Shown here one piece after another: positions 15,903 to 23,657 of a stretch of 41,551 bases of DNA (within the stretch, counting starts at the first letter, position 1; the number at the start of each line of letters is the position of its first letter). This DNA is from Clostridia bacterium (GTDB taxonomy: Bacteria; Bacillota; Clostridia; Oscillospirales; CAG-272). The stretch is taken from the NCBI GenBank assembly GCA_017411605.1, contig JAFQPR010000035.1:1-41551 (forward strand), written 5' to 3'. Below the pieces are notes generated by a model that worked only from the letters and a program-made list of their open reading frames with translations, ran no database searches and was not told the origin of the DNA. The position numbers and the translations under genes are program-made.

Positions 15903-16625
15903 TTACTTCGAATTTTTGAATGCTTTCCAAAAGCCGCTGTACGACCGATAACCCACAAGCTCCGCGACATCCGACATCGTCAAAGACTTATCACTTATCA
16001 ACAATTGCTTTGCAGCATTCAGCCGATAGCTCGTTAAGGCGATCGAAAATCCCGAGCCGATATATTTCTCTACAAGGCGCGACGTTTGCTTCGTCGAAAG
16101 ATTCAATTCCTTCGCAAGATCGAGGATCGTAACGTCCTCGTTGTATCGATTTTCAAAAAACTCGTGTATTATAAATTCACGGTTGGTGACGGTCAAAAGA
16201 TCCACCTTAGCATCTACTATATCCTTACAAAAAAGAGAAAGATACGGATGGATCTTAGTGAAATCGGAATGATTCTTATATTTGAGGATCTCCTCTTTAA
16301 GTGCCGCGATAATTTCGGGAGCAACGCTCCTTTCGATAACCTTGCCGAGCGGATAATTGATCATAAACGCCATATGAAACGTGCTCTCGTCAATGCTCAG
16401 GCGATGGATGGCATCTTGAGGGATCGCCATAACCGCTCCGGCACGCATCACGTATTTTTGCGTGCCGACGATCAGACGGCTCTCGCCGCTCCCCGTGAAA
16501 TGCACCTCGGTATATTTATGCTTATGCAAAGGTGAATTACCAATTTTAGCCTCGAGGAAGCCGTCGTAAATAAACGCCTCGATCTTTCTGTTTCCTACGT
16601 TTATATAAAATTCTTTTGCAGCCAT
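15903..16625 (-). CDS. AraC-family transcription regulator, C-terminally shortened
   Basis: The 240-residue protein has an N-terminal cupin-like sensor half (about 15-110, with H-K-H-K-Y-T-E-V-H-F and a proline-rich turn before H-R-L) and a C-terminal double helix-turn-helix (about 150-240). The second HTH ends G-F-W-K-A-F-K-N-S-K and stops, about a dozen residues short of the G-x-S-P-x-x-Y-R end seen in the other AraC proteins here. It may still bind DNA. The ATG at 16625 has GGAAAGG upstream. It is divergent from the MFS/hydrolase operon, which it probably controls in response to a sugar ligand. Confidence 0.88.
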   Translation of the reverse strand: MAAKEFYINVGNRKIEAFIYDGFLEAKIGNSPLHKHKYTEVHFTGSGESRLIVGTQKYVMRAGAVMAIPQDAIHRLSIDESTFHMAFMINYPLGKVIERSVAPEIIAALKEEILKYKNHSDFTKIHPYLSLFCKDIVDAKVDLLTVTNREFIIHEFFENRYNEDVTILDLAKELNLSTKQTSRLVEKYIGSGFSIALTSYRLNAAKQLLISDKSLTMSDVAELVGYRSYSGFWKAFKNSK

Positions 16626-16676
16626 AATAACCTTTCCAAAACGGACATTCTGTTTCCTCGTTGTCCTTTTTATAAA

Positions 16677-16705
16677 TTGACTTATGCTACATAGGGTGAT
16701 ATAAT
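16677..16705 (+). promoter_or_regulatory. Promoter of the MFS/hydrolase operon
   Basis: TTGACT (16677-16682), 17-bp spacer, TATAAT (16700-16705). Its -10 box abuts, one base apart, the -10 box of the oppositely directed AraC promoter. The leader to the MFS gene is about 227 bases and holds a weak inverted repeat AAGATCG/CGATCTT (16749-16755/16771-16777). Confidence 0.75.
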
Positions 16706-16706
16706 C

Positions 16707-16735
16707 ATTATAGCCAACAAAGCATTGAAAGTCAA
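16707..16735 (-). promoter_or_regulatory. Promoter of the AraC gene, face to face with the operon promoter
   Basis: Minus strand TTGACT (16735-16730), 17-bp spacer, TATAAT (16712-16707). The two -10 boxes together form the palindrome TATAATCATTATA, so both promoters cannot be melted and occupied at once. Confidence 0.75.
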
Positions 16736-16798
16736 TAAAAATCCACCAAAGATCGCCAAAAAATAAAAATCGATCTTATTTTGGGGTTAAAAAACGAT

Positions 16799-16888
16799 AT
16801 GTCCGACTACGAAATCATTTGCGGCTATTTTGGATTGCCGAGCGCAAAGAAAGATCATATTGATGCGAACCCGCTGCGGCATAACTGA
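16799..16888 (+). CDS. Possible 29-codon leader peptide or relic
   Basis: An ATG after TTGGGGTTAAAAAACGAT opens 29 codons (M-S-D-Y-E-I-I-C-G-Y-F-G-L-P) inside the long leader between the promoter and the MFS gene. The composition is protein-like but the length is too short to judge. It could be an upstream leader peptide or a fragment of a lost gene. Confidence 0.25.
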   Translation: MSDYEIICGYFGLPSAKKDHIDANPLRHN

Positions 16889-16938
16889 AGAAGCCTAACG
16901 AATCTCGCTCGCGTTCGGTCAAAGATGGAACTTAAAGT

Positions 16939-18162
16939 ATGAAAACAGAAATCGGAAACCCTGAAGGGGTATTTAGAAACAAAATATTAGCAACGGTTGC
17001 ATACACTGCGCGAGTTGTCGCGCTTACCTGCGCATCGGGTCCGCTTATGCAGACCTTCCTTGCATCCCTCGGATTCGATAGCCACCGCATTTACGTCCAC
17101 TCATCGATCCTGCAAGCGGTAAACGTGCTGACGATCCTATTTTTTTCGGGTTGGGTAAGCAATAAAAATCCCATAAAAAGATCCGCGTTCGCGATCTTGC
17201 CTACGGCGCTTTTATTCTTAACGTATCTCCCCATTGCAATCAGGCAAAGCGCATCCTTTTCCTCATATATCATCCTCTGCGCAATCGGTGCTTTTCAACA
17301 AATATCCATAGGACTTTTCACGGTATGCGAATATAAGGTTCCTTACTATATATACCGAAAAAGCGAATACGGCATAATGCTCTCAATATGCGGAATAATA
17401 TCCTCGTTGCTATCTCTTGGCGTCGGAGCCGTTATCTTGTATTTTACGGCTCGCGTACCCTTCACTAAGGTTATGGCAATCGCTTTCTGCTTCTCCTCGC
17501 TACTGATCGTGATCGCTTTCTTAAGTATATTATTTGAGAAAAGCCTTATTTCGAATTCAGAGGAAGAAACGGGCGACGAAGAAGCAAAGAAGGTATCAAT
17601 AATTGCGCTTTTGCGCCTACCTATATTCAGCGGATTGATAGCGGCGAACGTTATGCGAGGCTTCACCGCAGGGGTAATCGGAGTCCTTGCGACGGTAGCG
17701 CTCGACCTCGGGTATTCGGAATCTCTCACCGCCGCAATGGTCAGCGCGCAATCCTTCGCATCGCTCTTCGCTTGCGGCGTTTTTGCCGTATTGGCAAAGA
17801 AGATATCGCCTGCGGCTTTCCTTTTAGTCGGGGGCGCGCTTATTTTACTTCTGCCGCTTCTCCCCATATCGGGAAACTTCGGATATCTGCTTATTTATCT
17901 TTTTATCGTATTCGGAAGAACCTTGATCGACTATTCCGTGCCGTCGCTACTCATCAACTCGGTCTCCGCCAACGTTGCGGGCTCGTATCACGCGTGGCGT
18001 ATGGTATTGCAAAACGTCGGGACTCTGCTCGCTACTCTGCTTGCATCACGCATATCCCATATGCCCTTGCTCCTGATCGGTGCGGCGTTTCAGCTGATCT
18101 CTTGCATCTCCTTTTATATATGCACAAAGAATTCAACTAAGAAAGAGCGGCTCGTTGACTAA
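16939..18162 (+). CDS. MFS-type transporter
   Basis: A 407-residue protein with about twelve hydrophobic segments and a charged central loop after segment six (near 208-225, rich in Glu). This is the usual major facilitator layout (6+6 helices), length and hydrophobicity. It probably moves a sugar or sugar acid across the membrane; substrate cannot be read from sequence. The ribosome binding site (GATGGAA) is weak. It heads an operon with a TIM-barrel hydrolase-like protein and a sialidase-like protein, so the substrate is likely the product of those two. Confidence 0.8.
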   Translation: MKTEIGNPEGVFRNKILATVAYTARVVALTCASGPLMQTFLASLGFDSHRIYVHSSILQAVNVLTILFFSGWVSNKNPIKRSAFAILPTALLFLTYLPIAIRQSASFSSYIILCAIGAFQQISIGLFTVCEYKVPYYIYRKSEYGIMLSICGIISSLLSLGVGAVILYFTARVPFTKVMAIAFCFSSLLIVIAFLSILFEKSLISNSEEETGDEEAKKVSIIALLRLPIFSGLIAANVMRGFTAGVIGVLATVALDLGYSESLTAAMVSAQSFASLFACGVFAVLAKKISPAAFLLVGGALILLLPLLPISGNFGYLLIYLFIVFGRTLIDYSVPSLLINSVSANVAGSYHAWRMVLQNVGTLLATLLASRISHMPLLLIGAAFQLISCISFYICTKNSTKKERLVD

Positions 18163-18199
18163 AAACCGACTCACCAAATTCGGAAAGTGAGGTAACACA

Positions 18200-19666
18200 A
18201 TGAAAAGCAAAAACGGAATTATGATAAATATTGATTGCTGCACCTCGATAAACCCCTTTATCAACGCGCTTGCCAATCGCGGAGCGGTGACGGAAGAGGA
18301 TCTATATCCAATGGTGGATCCGTATGCCGATACGCAAGTTACCGATTTGTTTATCAATACCTTTGCGCAGTATTCAAATACACCGTCTAAGGTATTCAGC
18401 GATGCGATCGCCAAGTATTTGCAAAAAGAAGAAAACGGTGAGGCGGTCGATTATACCGAATGGAATCACGGTATTTATATCCTTCACACCAAGTTTGGAA
18501 TAGATCCGTTCGAAGTATGGTTTCGCAGGACTTTTGAAAAAGGTATGCGTCCGTGGCTATCCGTCCGTATGAACGACTGCCACTTTCCCGATGCAAAAAC
18601 GTCGCTTCTTCGCAGTGACTTCTTTTATGAAGCCAAAGAAAAAGGCTATATGATAGGCAACGAATACGGATATCATCGTTGCTGCCTAAATTACAAGTAT
18701 CGAGAAGTCAGGCAAAAATTCTTGGATTATATACGCGAGCAATTAGAACGCTATGACGTATACGGATTAGAGCTTGATTTCCAAAGAGAGATCTATTGCT
18801 TCGACTATATCCACGAGCCTGACTGCCATAGGCATATGACGGAATTTTTGCGCGATGCTAAGGCGAGGGTCAAGGAATGCGAAAAGAAATGGGGGCACCC
18901 GATCAAGATCGCAATTCGCTTGATGCGAGATATAGAGCAGAATAAAGCCTTCGGATTTGACGTATACGCAATGACGGCGGAGCATCTGGTCGATACGATC
19001 GTCGTGACTCCAAGATTCTCAACGAGTGACAGCAATATGCCGATCAGCGAATGGGTGGAAGCCTTTCCCGATACGGATATCGTTGCAGGGGTTGAGACCT
19101 GCATCAATCGCATTGGCGATAAGAGCTGGGGCTCGCCTGAGGTGGTTCGCGGTTTTGCGGCAGCCTATATGTCAGAAGGGTCAAACGGCATATATCTTTA
19201 CAATTATTTTTGGCCGCAAAAGGATAGGATAGCAGAGATATATCCGACCTGCGGAAATATCGAAACCGCCACTCGCTACCCACGCAGGCACGTTGTTACT
19301 TATCAGGATATCGCTCCCGTCGGTTATGAAAGGTGGAAGCCGCTTCCCTTGATCGCTCAAAATGCGGAAATATCGATCAATATCGGCGTTCCGTCGAAGA
19401 CAGTGTCGCTCGTTATCGGTTTAGATTCCGAAAGCTCGATCGATGCGGTGGACCTCGAAGTCAACGGCGTTTCTGTCGAAGCTTGGTCCGAAACCTGCCG
19501 CGGATATGAAGAGAACGAGATCTACGCCCCCGACGGTACGCAATTATATATAACCTCGCTACCCGAGGAAGCGATTGACGGTGAGCGATCACTTGCGTTA
19601 TCCTTTGATGTAAAAACGGGTCATAAAGCGGCAATGATAGTCTATATTGAAGCCGATACGTATTAA
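18200..19666 (+). CDS. TIM-barrel protein resembling glycoside hydrolase-like (GHL/family-10-like) enzymes
   Basis: A 488-residue cytosolic protein without signal peptide. The first about 370 residues have the strand-helix alternation and loop motifs of GHL-type TIM barrels: G-I-Y-I-L-H near 92, G-M-R-P-W-L-S-V-R-M-N-D near 115 and G-L-E-L-D-F-Q-R-E with Glu191/Asp193 at a strand end, a likely catalytic or binding site. The last about 110 residues look like a beta-sandwich (G-V-P-S-K-T-V-S-L-V-I-G-L). The exact family is not recognised. GAGG precedes the ATG. It begins 37 bp after the transporter gene. A role in breaking down an imported oligosaccharide is inference. Confidence 0.6.
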   Translation: MKSKNGIMINIDCCTSINPFINALANRGAVTEEDLYPMVDPYADTQVTDLFINTFAQYSNTPSKVFSDAIAKYLQKEENGEAVDYTEWNHGIYILHTKFGIDPFEVWFRRTFEKGMRPWLSVRMNDCHFPDAKTSLLRSDFFYEAKEKGYMIGNEYGYHRCCLNYKYREVRQKFLDYIREQLERYDVYGLELDFQREIYCFDYIHEPDCHRHMTEFLRDAKARVKECEKKWGHPIKIAIRLMRDIEQNKAFGFDVYAMTAEHLVDTIVVTPRFSTSDSNMPISEWVEAFPDTDIVAGVETCINRIGDKSWGSPEVVRGFAAAYMSEGSNGIYLYNYFWPQKDRIAEIYPTCGNIETATRYPRRHVVTYQDIAPVGYERWKPLPLIAQNAEISINIGVPSKTVSLVIGLDSESSIDAVDLEVNGVSVEAWSETCRGYEENEIYAPDGTQLYITSLPEEAIDGERSLALSFDVKTGHKAAMIVYIEADTY

Positions 19667-19712
19667 ATCGCCGATAATTCACAGTTTGCAAATCAAGAAA
19701 GGAAGTTTAATC

Positions 19713-20921
19713 ATGAATAGAACATTTCATTTACAGATAGACAATCCCATTGTAATACACAGAGGTGAGGTCGGAGACAACGCTTGGGGGCATACCCAAT
19801 TTCCCTTTCTTTACCGCGCCACCGACGGAAATATAATAGCCGAGTGGGAATATACGGTCGACGATATAAAATACGCAGGAACGTCTATTAGAGCAAAATC
19901 GAATGACGGCGGAAAGACCTGGACCGAAGTCAAAGAGGGCGATGCTGTAAGAGGACTCTCTATGCCGAACGGCAAGGAGCTCGTCGGATTCGTGAAAAAA
20001 GGAGCTTATCCGCAGGATTATTTTTCTAAATACACCCCCATATATACGGTAAAGCTTTGGAGCGTTGAAAGTAAAATCTACTTTGCGGATGATATAAAAG
20101 AGAACGAGGATAAGCGAGTTTTCGCCATTGAGCGTGATTCTACGAGTGGCGAGGAGCAGGTATTTGAATGTGCGGTCAAGTGGCCTCTGGCATCAATGGG
20201 ATGGTGCAACGGAATGGTATATCCGCGTACCCAGACCTTTGCCATCCAAAACAAGAACGGAATTGCACTTATAGGAGATGCTCTGTACTGTGCGGTATAC
20301 GGTCACGGCTTTAACTCTGACGCCAAGACACGTGAGGAGGCTATACTGAATGGCGATCCGTGCTACTCCGTATACGTATTACGCTCAACTGACAGTGCGC
20401 GCACGTGGGAATACGTGTCGGGTGTATACGTTAACGACAGCGTTCGTAGCGCCGGCGATGGGCTTTTTGAAGGCTTCTGCGAGCCGACACTTTGTTCCAT
20501 GCCCGACGGCTCGGTAATTATGCTTATGCGTTCGGGAAACACTCGTCCATCTTACATAGTTCGCTCGACGGATAAGTGCAAAACGTGGTCGGAGCCACAG
20601 ATTTTCGACGACTTCGGTGTGTTTCCTCAGTTACTCTCGCTCCCGTGCGGTGTTACGATAGCCTCTTACGGCAGACCAAGTCTCCGTTTGCGCGCAACAA
20701 GCGATCCCTCGGGCGAGGCGTGGGAGCCACCCGTACAACTCACATTAACAGGCGATGCGTGTGCAAATTTTCAATCGTTGTCCTGCTTCTATACCGGTCT
20801 GTTAGCCATATCGGAGGATGAAGCACTTATGATTTACAGCGATTTCAAATACCCGAACGCTGACGGTATCCCCGTTAAAACAATTCTCTCAAGACGTATC
20901 AAGGTTGTCTTTGAAGAATAA
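19713..20921 (+). CDS. Sialidase-superfamily (BNR/Asp-box) beta-propeller protein
   Basis: From the ATG at 19713 (GAAAGGAAG upstream) the protein has 402 residues. Three Asp-box motifs are visible: S-N-D-G-G-K-T-W (63-70), S-T-D-S-A-R-T-W (225-232) and S-T-D-K-C-K-T-W (285-292). These mark the six-bladed sialidase-type propeller. There is no signal peptide, so it acts inside the cell. The sialidase Arg triad cannot be assigned by eye, so the substrate may be another sugar linkage. It lies 46 bp after the TIM-barrel gene and ends at a strong terminator. Confidence 0.75.
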   Translation: MNRTFHLQIDNPIVIHRGEVGDNAWGHTQFPFLYRATDGNIIAEWEYTVDDIKYAGTSIRAKSNDGGKTWTEVKEGDAVRGLSMPNGKELVGFVKKGAYPQDYFSKYTPIYTVKLWSVESKIYFADDIKENEDKRVFAIERDSTSGEEQVFECAVKWPLASMGWCNGMVYPRTQTFAIQNKNGIALIGDALYCAVYGHGFNSDAKTREEAILNGDPCYSVYVLRSTDSARTWEYVSGVYVNDSVRSAGDGLFEGFCEPTLCSMPDGSVIMLMRSGNTRPSYIVRSTDKCKTWSEPQIFDDFGVFPQLLSLPCGVTIASYGRPSLRLRATSDPSGEAWEPPVQLTLTGDACANFQSLSCFYTGLLAISEDEALMIYSDFKYPNADGIPVKTILSRRIKVVFEE

Positions 20922-20928
20922 AAAAAGA

Positions 20929-20989
20929 AAAAAGTGTTATTCCCTATTGACAAGCTCAATCAAAGTGACGAGCCGGAATAACACTTTTT
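20929..20989. terminator. Strong hairpin terminator
   Basis: AAAAAGTGTTATTCC (20929-20943) pairs perfectly with GGAATAACACTTTTT (20975-20989). It can stop the plus-strand operon and also minus-strand reading from the remnant on its right. Confidence 0.9.
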
Positions 20990-20990
20990 A

Positions 20991-21116
20991 TTATTTAATC
21001 CTACTCCTGATATCCTCAATAGAGGGCAACTGCGCCTTTGGTTCTTCGGGCAGTTCACCGCCTACGTTGATAATAATTATAGTATGTCGAAAAGGCAAAA
21101 AGTCTATAATGGCTTT
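20991..21116 (-). pseudogene. C-terminal remnant of an unidentified protein gene
   Basis: On the minus strand 41 codons are open without a start codon, ending G-G-E-L-P-E-E-P-K-A-Q-L-P-S-I-E-D-I-R-S-R-I-K and a stop. The composition is clearly protein-like, and a terminator follows directly, as expected behind a gene end. The reading frame is blocked by a stop upstream. The parent protein is unknown. Confidence 0.4.
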
Positions 21117-21145
21117 TTACTACTATATTATTGCAACAGAAATCG

Positions 21146-21223
21146 ACAAATTTCTTCTTCGAAATTTGCTTGCAAATCAAAGATTTGCGGTCGAAATCCT
21201 TTAAATTTCGACTTTCGATTGTC
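21146..21223. repeat. Short hairpin array
   Basis: Successive perfect stems: CAAATTTC/GAAATTTG (21146-21153/21160-21167), GCAAATC/GATTTGC (21171-21177/21181-21187, loop AAA), GTCGAAAT/ATTTCGAC (21189-21196/21204-21211), and an overlapping CGAC/GTCG (21208-21211/21220-21223). It lies just beyond the 3' end of the ATPase gene. Confidence 0.65.
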
Positions 21224-21266
21224 GTTATTTCTCCAGTTTTCACTAAAAAATCTAAAAGTTCTCTAT

Positions 21267-22556
21267 CTAAACAACTTCGCAATCCAACAAAAAGTCAATT
21301 ACACTAATATTTAAAACTCCGTTATCGTCATAAAATCTTTTTCCGATATCGTGTCTGACAACGATTTTGGGGAACGAATCACCTGTCAGCGAAAACGGCT
21401 TCAATTCACTCTCCTGTTTTTCTTCGGTCAGCATTGCGTATGCCGATTGGATATAGACCTTTTTCCCACCTTTAGTTGCGATAAAATCGATCTCACGCGG
21501 AATGCTGATCTGTTTGCCTTCCTTGTTGCGTTCTCGTGTGGTGATCACGCCAACGTCAACCGAGAATCCACGAATAATCAGCTCGTTGTAAATGATATTT
21601 TCCATAATATGCGTCATTTCGGGCTGGCGGAAGCCAATCCGTGCGTTGCGGAGTCCAACGTCCTCGCAGTAATACTTGTTGGGATAGTTAAAGTACGCGC
21701 GTCCCTTTACGTCATATCGTTTGCTTTCCGAAAACAAGAAGGAATCTATTAAATGATCAATATATGCTTTGACTGTGTTCTGCGCCACTTCAATATGCTG
21801 AACAGTTTTCAAGGTATCAGCAATTTTAGTTGGATTTGAAAGTGAGCCAACCGATGAGCAAAGCAGGTCGAGCGTAGAGGCGAGAACGTCCTCGCGCTCC
21901 ACTTTTTTTCTATCAACAATATCTTTTAAATATACTTCAGCAAAAAGCGAAGAAAGGTATTTCATTTTAGCAGCATCATCGGGGCGAGAAATCACAAGAG
22001 GCATACCGCCGTAAAAGGCGTATTCGTCAAAAGCGTCACGCTTGTCACCGCCGACCGCGGAATAATACTCCGCAAACGAAAGGGGATGAACGCGGATCTC
22101 GTCACTTCTCCCACGAAACTCGGTCAAAATATCCGAGGAAAGCATTTTGGAGTTACTTCCCGTAACGTAAATATCCAAATTTTCAAGTGCGTTCAGCCCG
22201 TTGAGCACGTCGTAGAAGGTGACTTTTTTACCACTTGGGTTATAGGGATTGTCCACGGTATCCGACATTTGGATTTCGTCCACAAACAGATAATATTGTT
22301 CTTCACTCCCCTCAACGAGTCCACGAACGAACGCGGAAAGCTCAAGAGGATTTCTGTATCTCAAATATTTATCATTGTCAAGCGCAAAGAACAAAATATG
22401 ATCCTCATCTACACCTTGCTCCTTCAGATAATTTCTAAATAAAACGTTCAAAAGATAAGACTTTCCCGAGCGTCTGATTCCGGTTACGACCTTTACCATT
22501 CCATCCCACTTGAATTGTATAAGTTGATTCAAGTATCGTTCTCTTTTGATTTCCAT
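21267..22556 (-). CDS. AAA ATPase of the AAA_14/DUF4143 family
   Basis: From the ATG at 22556, chosen because GGAGG lies 5-10 bases upstream, the protein has 429 residues. The N-terminal AAA domain has Walker A G-I-R-R-S-G-K-S (26-33) and a Walker B-like Y-L-F-V-D-E-I-Q (about 91-98), then T-G-S-N-S sensor residues. The C-terminal half carries the DUF4143 region with P-R-E-I-D-F-I-A, a nuclease-like strand pattern. The family is widespread and poorly understood; members are thought to be stand-alone ATPases, some near mobile or defence genes. No partner lies nearby. It is transcribed from its own perfect promoter. Confidence 0.88.
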   Translation of the reverse strand: MEIKRERYLNQLIQFKWDGMVKVVTGIRRSGKSYLLNVLFRNYLKEQGVDEDHILFFALDNDKYLRYRNPLELSAFVRGLVEGSEEQYYLFVDEIQMSDTVDNPYNPSGKKVTFYDVLNGLNALENLDIYVTGSNSKMLSSDILTEFRGRSDEIRVHPLSFAEYYSAVGGDKRDAFDEYAFYGGMPLVISRPDDAAKMKYLSSLFAEVYLKDIVDRKKVEREDVLASTLDLLCSSVGSLSNPTKIADTLKTVQHIEVAQNTVKAYIDHLIDSFLFSESKRYDVKGRAYFNYPNKYYCEDVGLRNARIGFRQPEMTHIMENIIYNELIIRGFSVDVGVITTRERNKEGKQISIPREIDFIATKGGKKVYIQSAYAMLTEEKQESELKPFSLTGDSFPKIVVRHDIGKRFYDDNGVLNISVIDFLLDCEVV

Positions 22557-22607
22557 ACGTCCTCCTTCTGAAAACTTTGTGTTTTTGTGCAATTACTTTT
22601 CAACAAG

Positions 22608-22636
22608 ATTATATCAAACCTTTTAACTCTTGTCAA
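22608..22636 (-). promoter_or_regulatory. Consensus sigma-A promoter of the ATPase gene
   Basis: Minus strand TTGACA (22636-22631), 17-bp spacer, TATAAT (22613-22608), both perfect. Confidence 0.85.
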
Positions 22637-22722
22637 TATTATATTGAAAACTTGCTGCACAAATGCGAATTGTTTTCAGATTTTATGCGATCTATGATAG
22701 ATTTTTGCAACCTTTTACAGTT

Positions 22723-23487
22723 TTATTCACTGACATTATTTCTGCGGTAACCCATGGGAGAAATACCGTATTGCTTTCTAAAAGCACGACTAAAGTAAAA
22801 CTGGTCCTCGAAGCCTGTGGCAAATGCTATCTCCGAAATTGAGAGGTTTGATTCGCTCAATAGTCTTTCTGCCTTTTCAAGCCGCAGAAAATTTATATAT
22901 TTTAAGGGAGTAATGCGCAGCCTTGACTTTAACGTTCTTCTTATTTGAGATTCGGAAAAGCCCGTCCCCCTCGCAATAGACTCAAGTGATATATCCGGGC
23001 GGGAATAACTGTCTACGATATACTCGTTTATTTTATCAAAACCCCTACCCCTTAAATATTTTTCATTGCTTCTCTTAAGCAACTCAAAATATATCTCATA
23101 AATCATACTGAAAGCTTTGGGAATATTACCACCGTTCACGTCGGTACGAATATGCAAAAATTTTAAAAAATATTTACTCGTAGCAATTCCGACGTTTTTA
23201 AAAAGCAAGCTTTGCCGCGTTTCCTTCGATGGATGGAACTCAAAATCTATGCATATATATTTACTCTTCTCATTTATCCTGATATCGTACAGGCTGTTTT
23301 TGGCAAGGTAAAAAGAATCTCCCGCGCTGACATTTAACGTGTAATCGTCAAAAATATAATCGGCACTACCGTATAAATAATACACAAAACAATCGCTGTG
23401 ACGCATACCTTTTCTTTTGATAAATCCGGGATTGAATTCTCCGTCAAACGCTGAGTGTATCTTTTGTATGACAAGATCAGATTGCAT
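22723..23487 (-). CDS. AraC-family regulator of the glycyl-radical enzyme locus
   Basis: From the ATG at 23487 (AGAGGTGA upstream) the protein has 254 residues. The N-terminal half is a cupin-like sensor (about 20-140, with G-D-S-F-Y-L-A). The C-terminal half is a complete double helix-turn-helix (about 155-250: S-L-E-S-I-A-R-G-T-G-F-S-E-S then F-S-R-A-F-R-K-Q-Y-G-I-S-P-M-G-Y-R). It is divergent from glycyl-radical enzyme 1, whose promoter has a perfect -10 but weak -35, the usual situation for an activator-dependent promoter. The regulator itself has a perfect promoter. Confidence 0.92.
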   Translation of the reverse strand: MQSDLVIQKIHSAFDGEFNPGFIKRKGMRHSDCFVYYLYGSADYIFDDYTLNVSAGDSFYLAKNSLYDIRINEKSKYICIDFEFHPSKETRQSLLFKNVGIATSKYFLKFLHIRTDVNGGNIPKAFSMIYEIYFELLKRSNEKYLRGRGFDKINEYIVDSYSRPDISLESIARGTGFSESQIRRTLKSRLRITPLKYINFLRLEKAERLLSESNLSISEIAFATGFEDQFYFSRAFRKQYGISPMGYRRNNVSE

Positions 23488-23517
23488 AGTCACCTCTCTG
23501 TTTTTGCTTTTTTACTA

Positions 23518-23546
23518 ATTATAGCAACCATACAAAAAATTGTCAA
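23518..23546 (-). promoter_or_regulatory. Consensus sigma-A promoter of the AraC gene
   Basis: Minus strand TTGACA (23546-23541), 17-bp spacer, TATAAT (23523-23518), both perfect. Confidence 0.85.
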
Positions 23547-23598
23547 TATCACCAATTAAAAATAAGTGTTAAAAAAATCCATGTTTATTTTTTATCTA

Positions 23599-23627
23599 TT
23601 CCATTCCTCTGCACCGTATTATATAAT
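23599..23627 (+). promoter_or_regulatory. Weak -35/strong -10 promoter of glycyl-radical enzyme 1
   Basis: TTCCAT (23599-23604), 17-bp spacer, TATAAT (23622-23627). The poor -35 box suggests dependence on the divergent AraC activator. Confidence 0.55.
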
Positions 23628-23657
23628 GATACCGATAAAGAAAGGGGAATATCGAAT

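Noticed and set aside
19461..19691. Minus-strand frame at the end of the TIM-barrel gene
   Set aside because: Arg-rich shadow frame without start signals.
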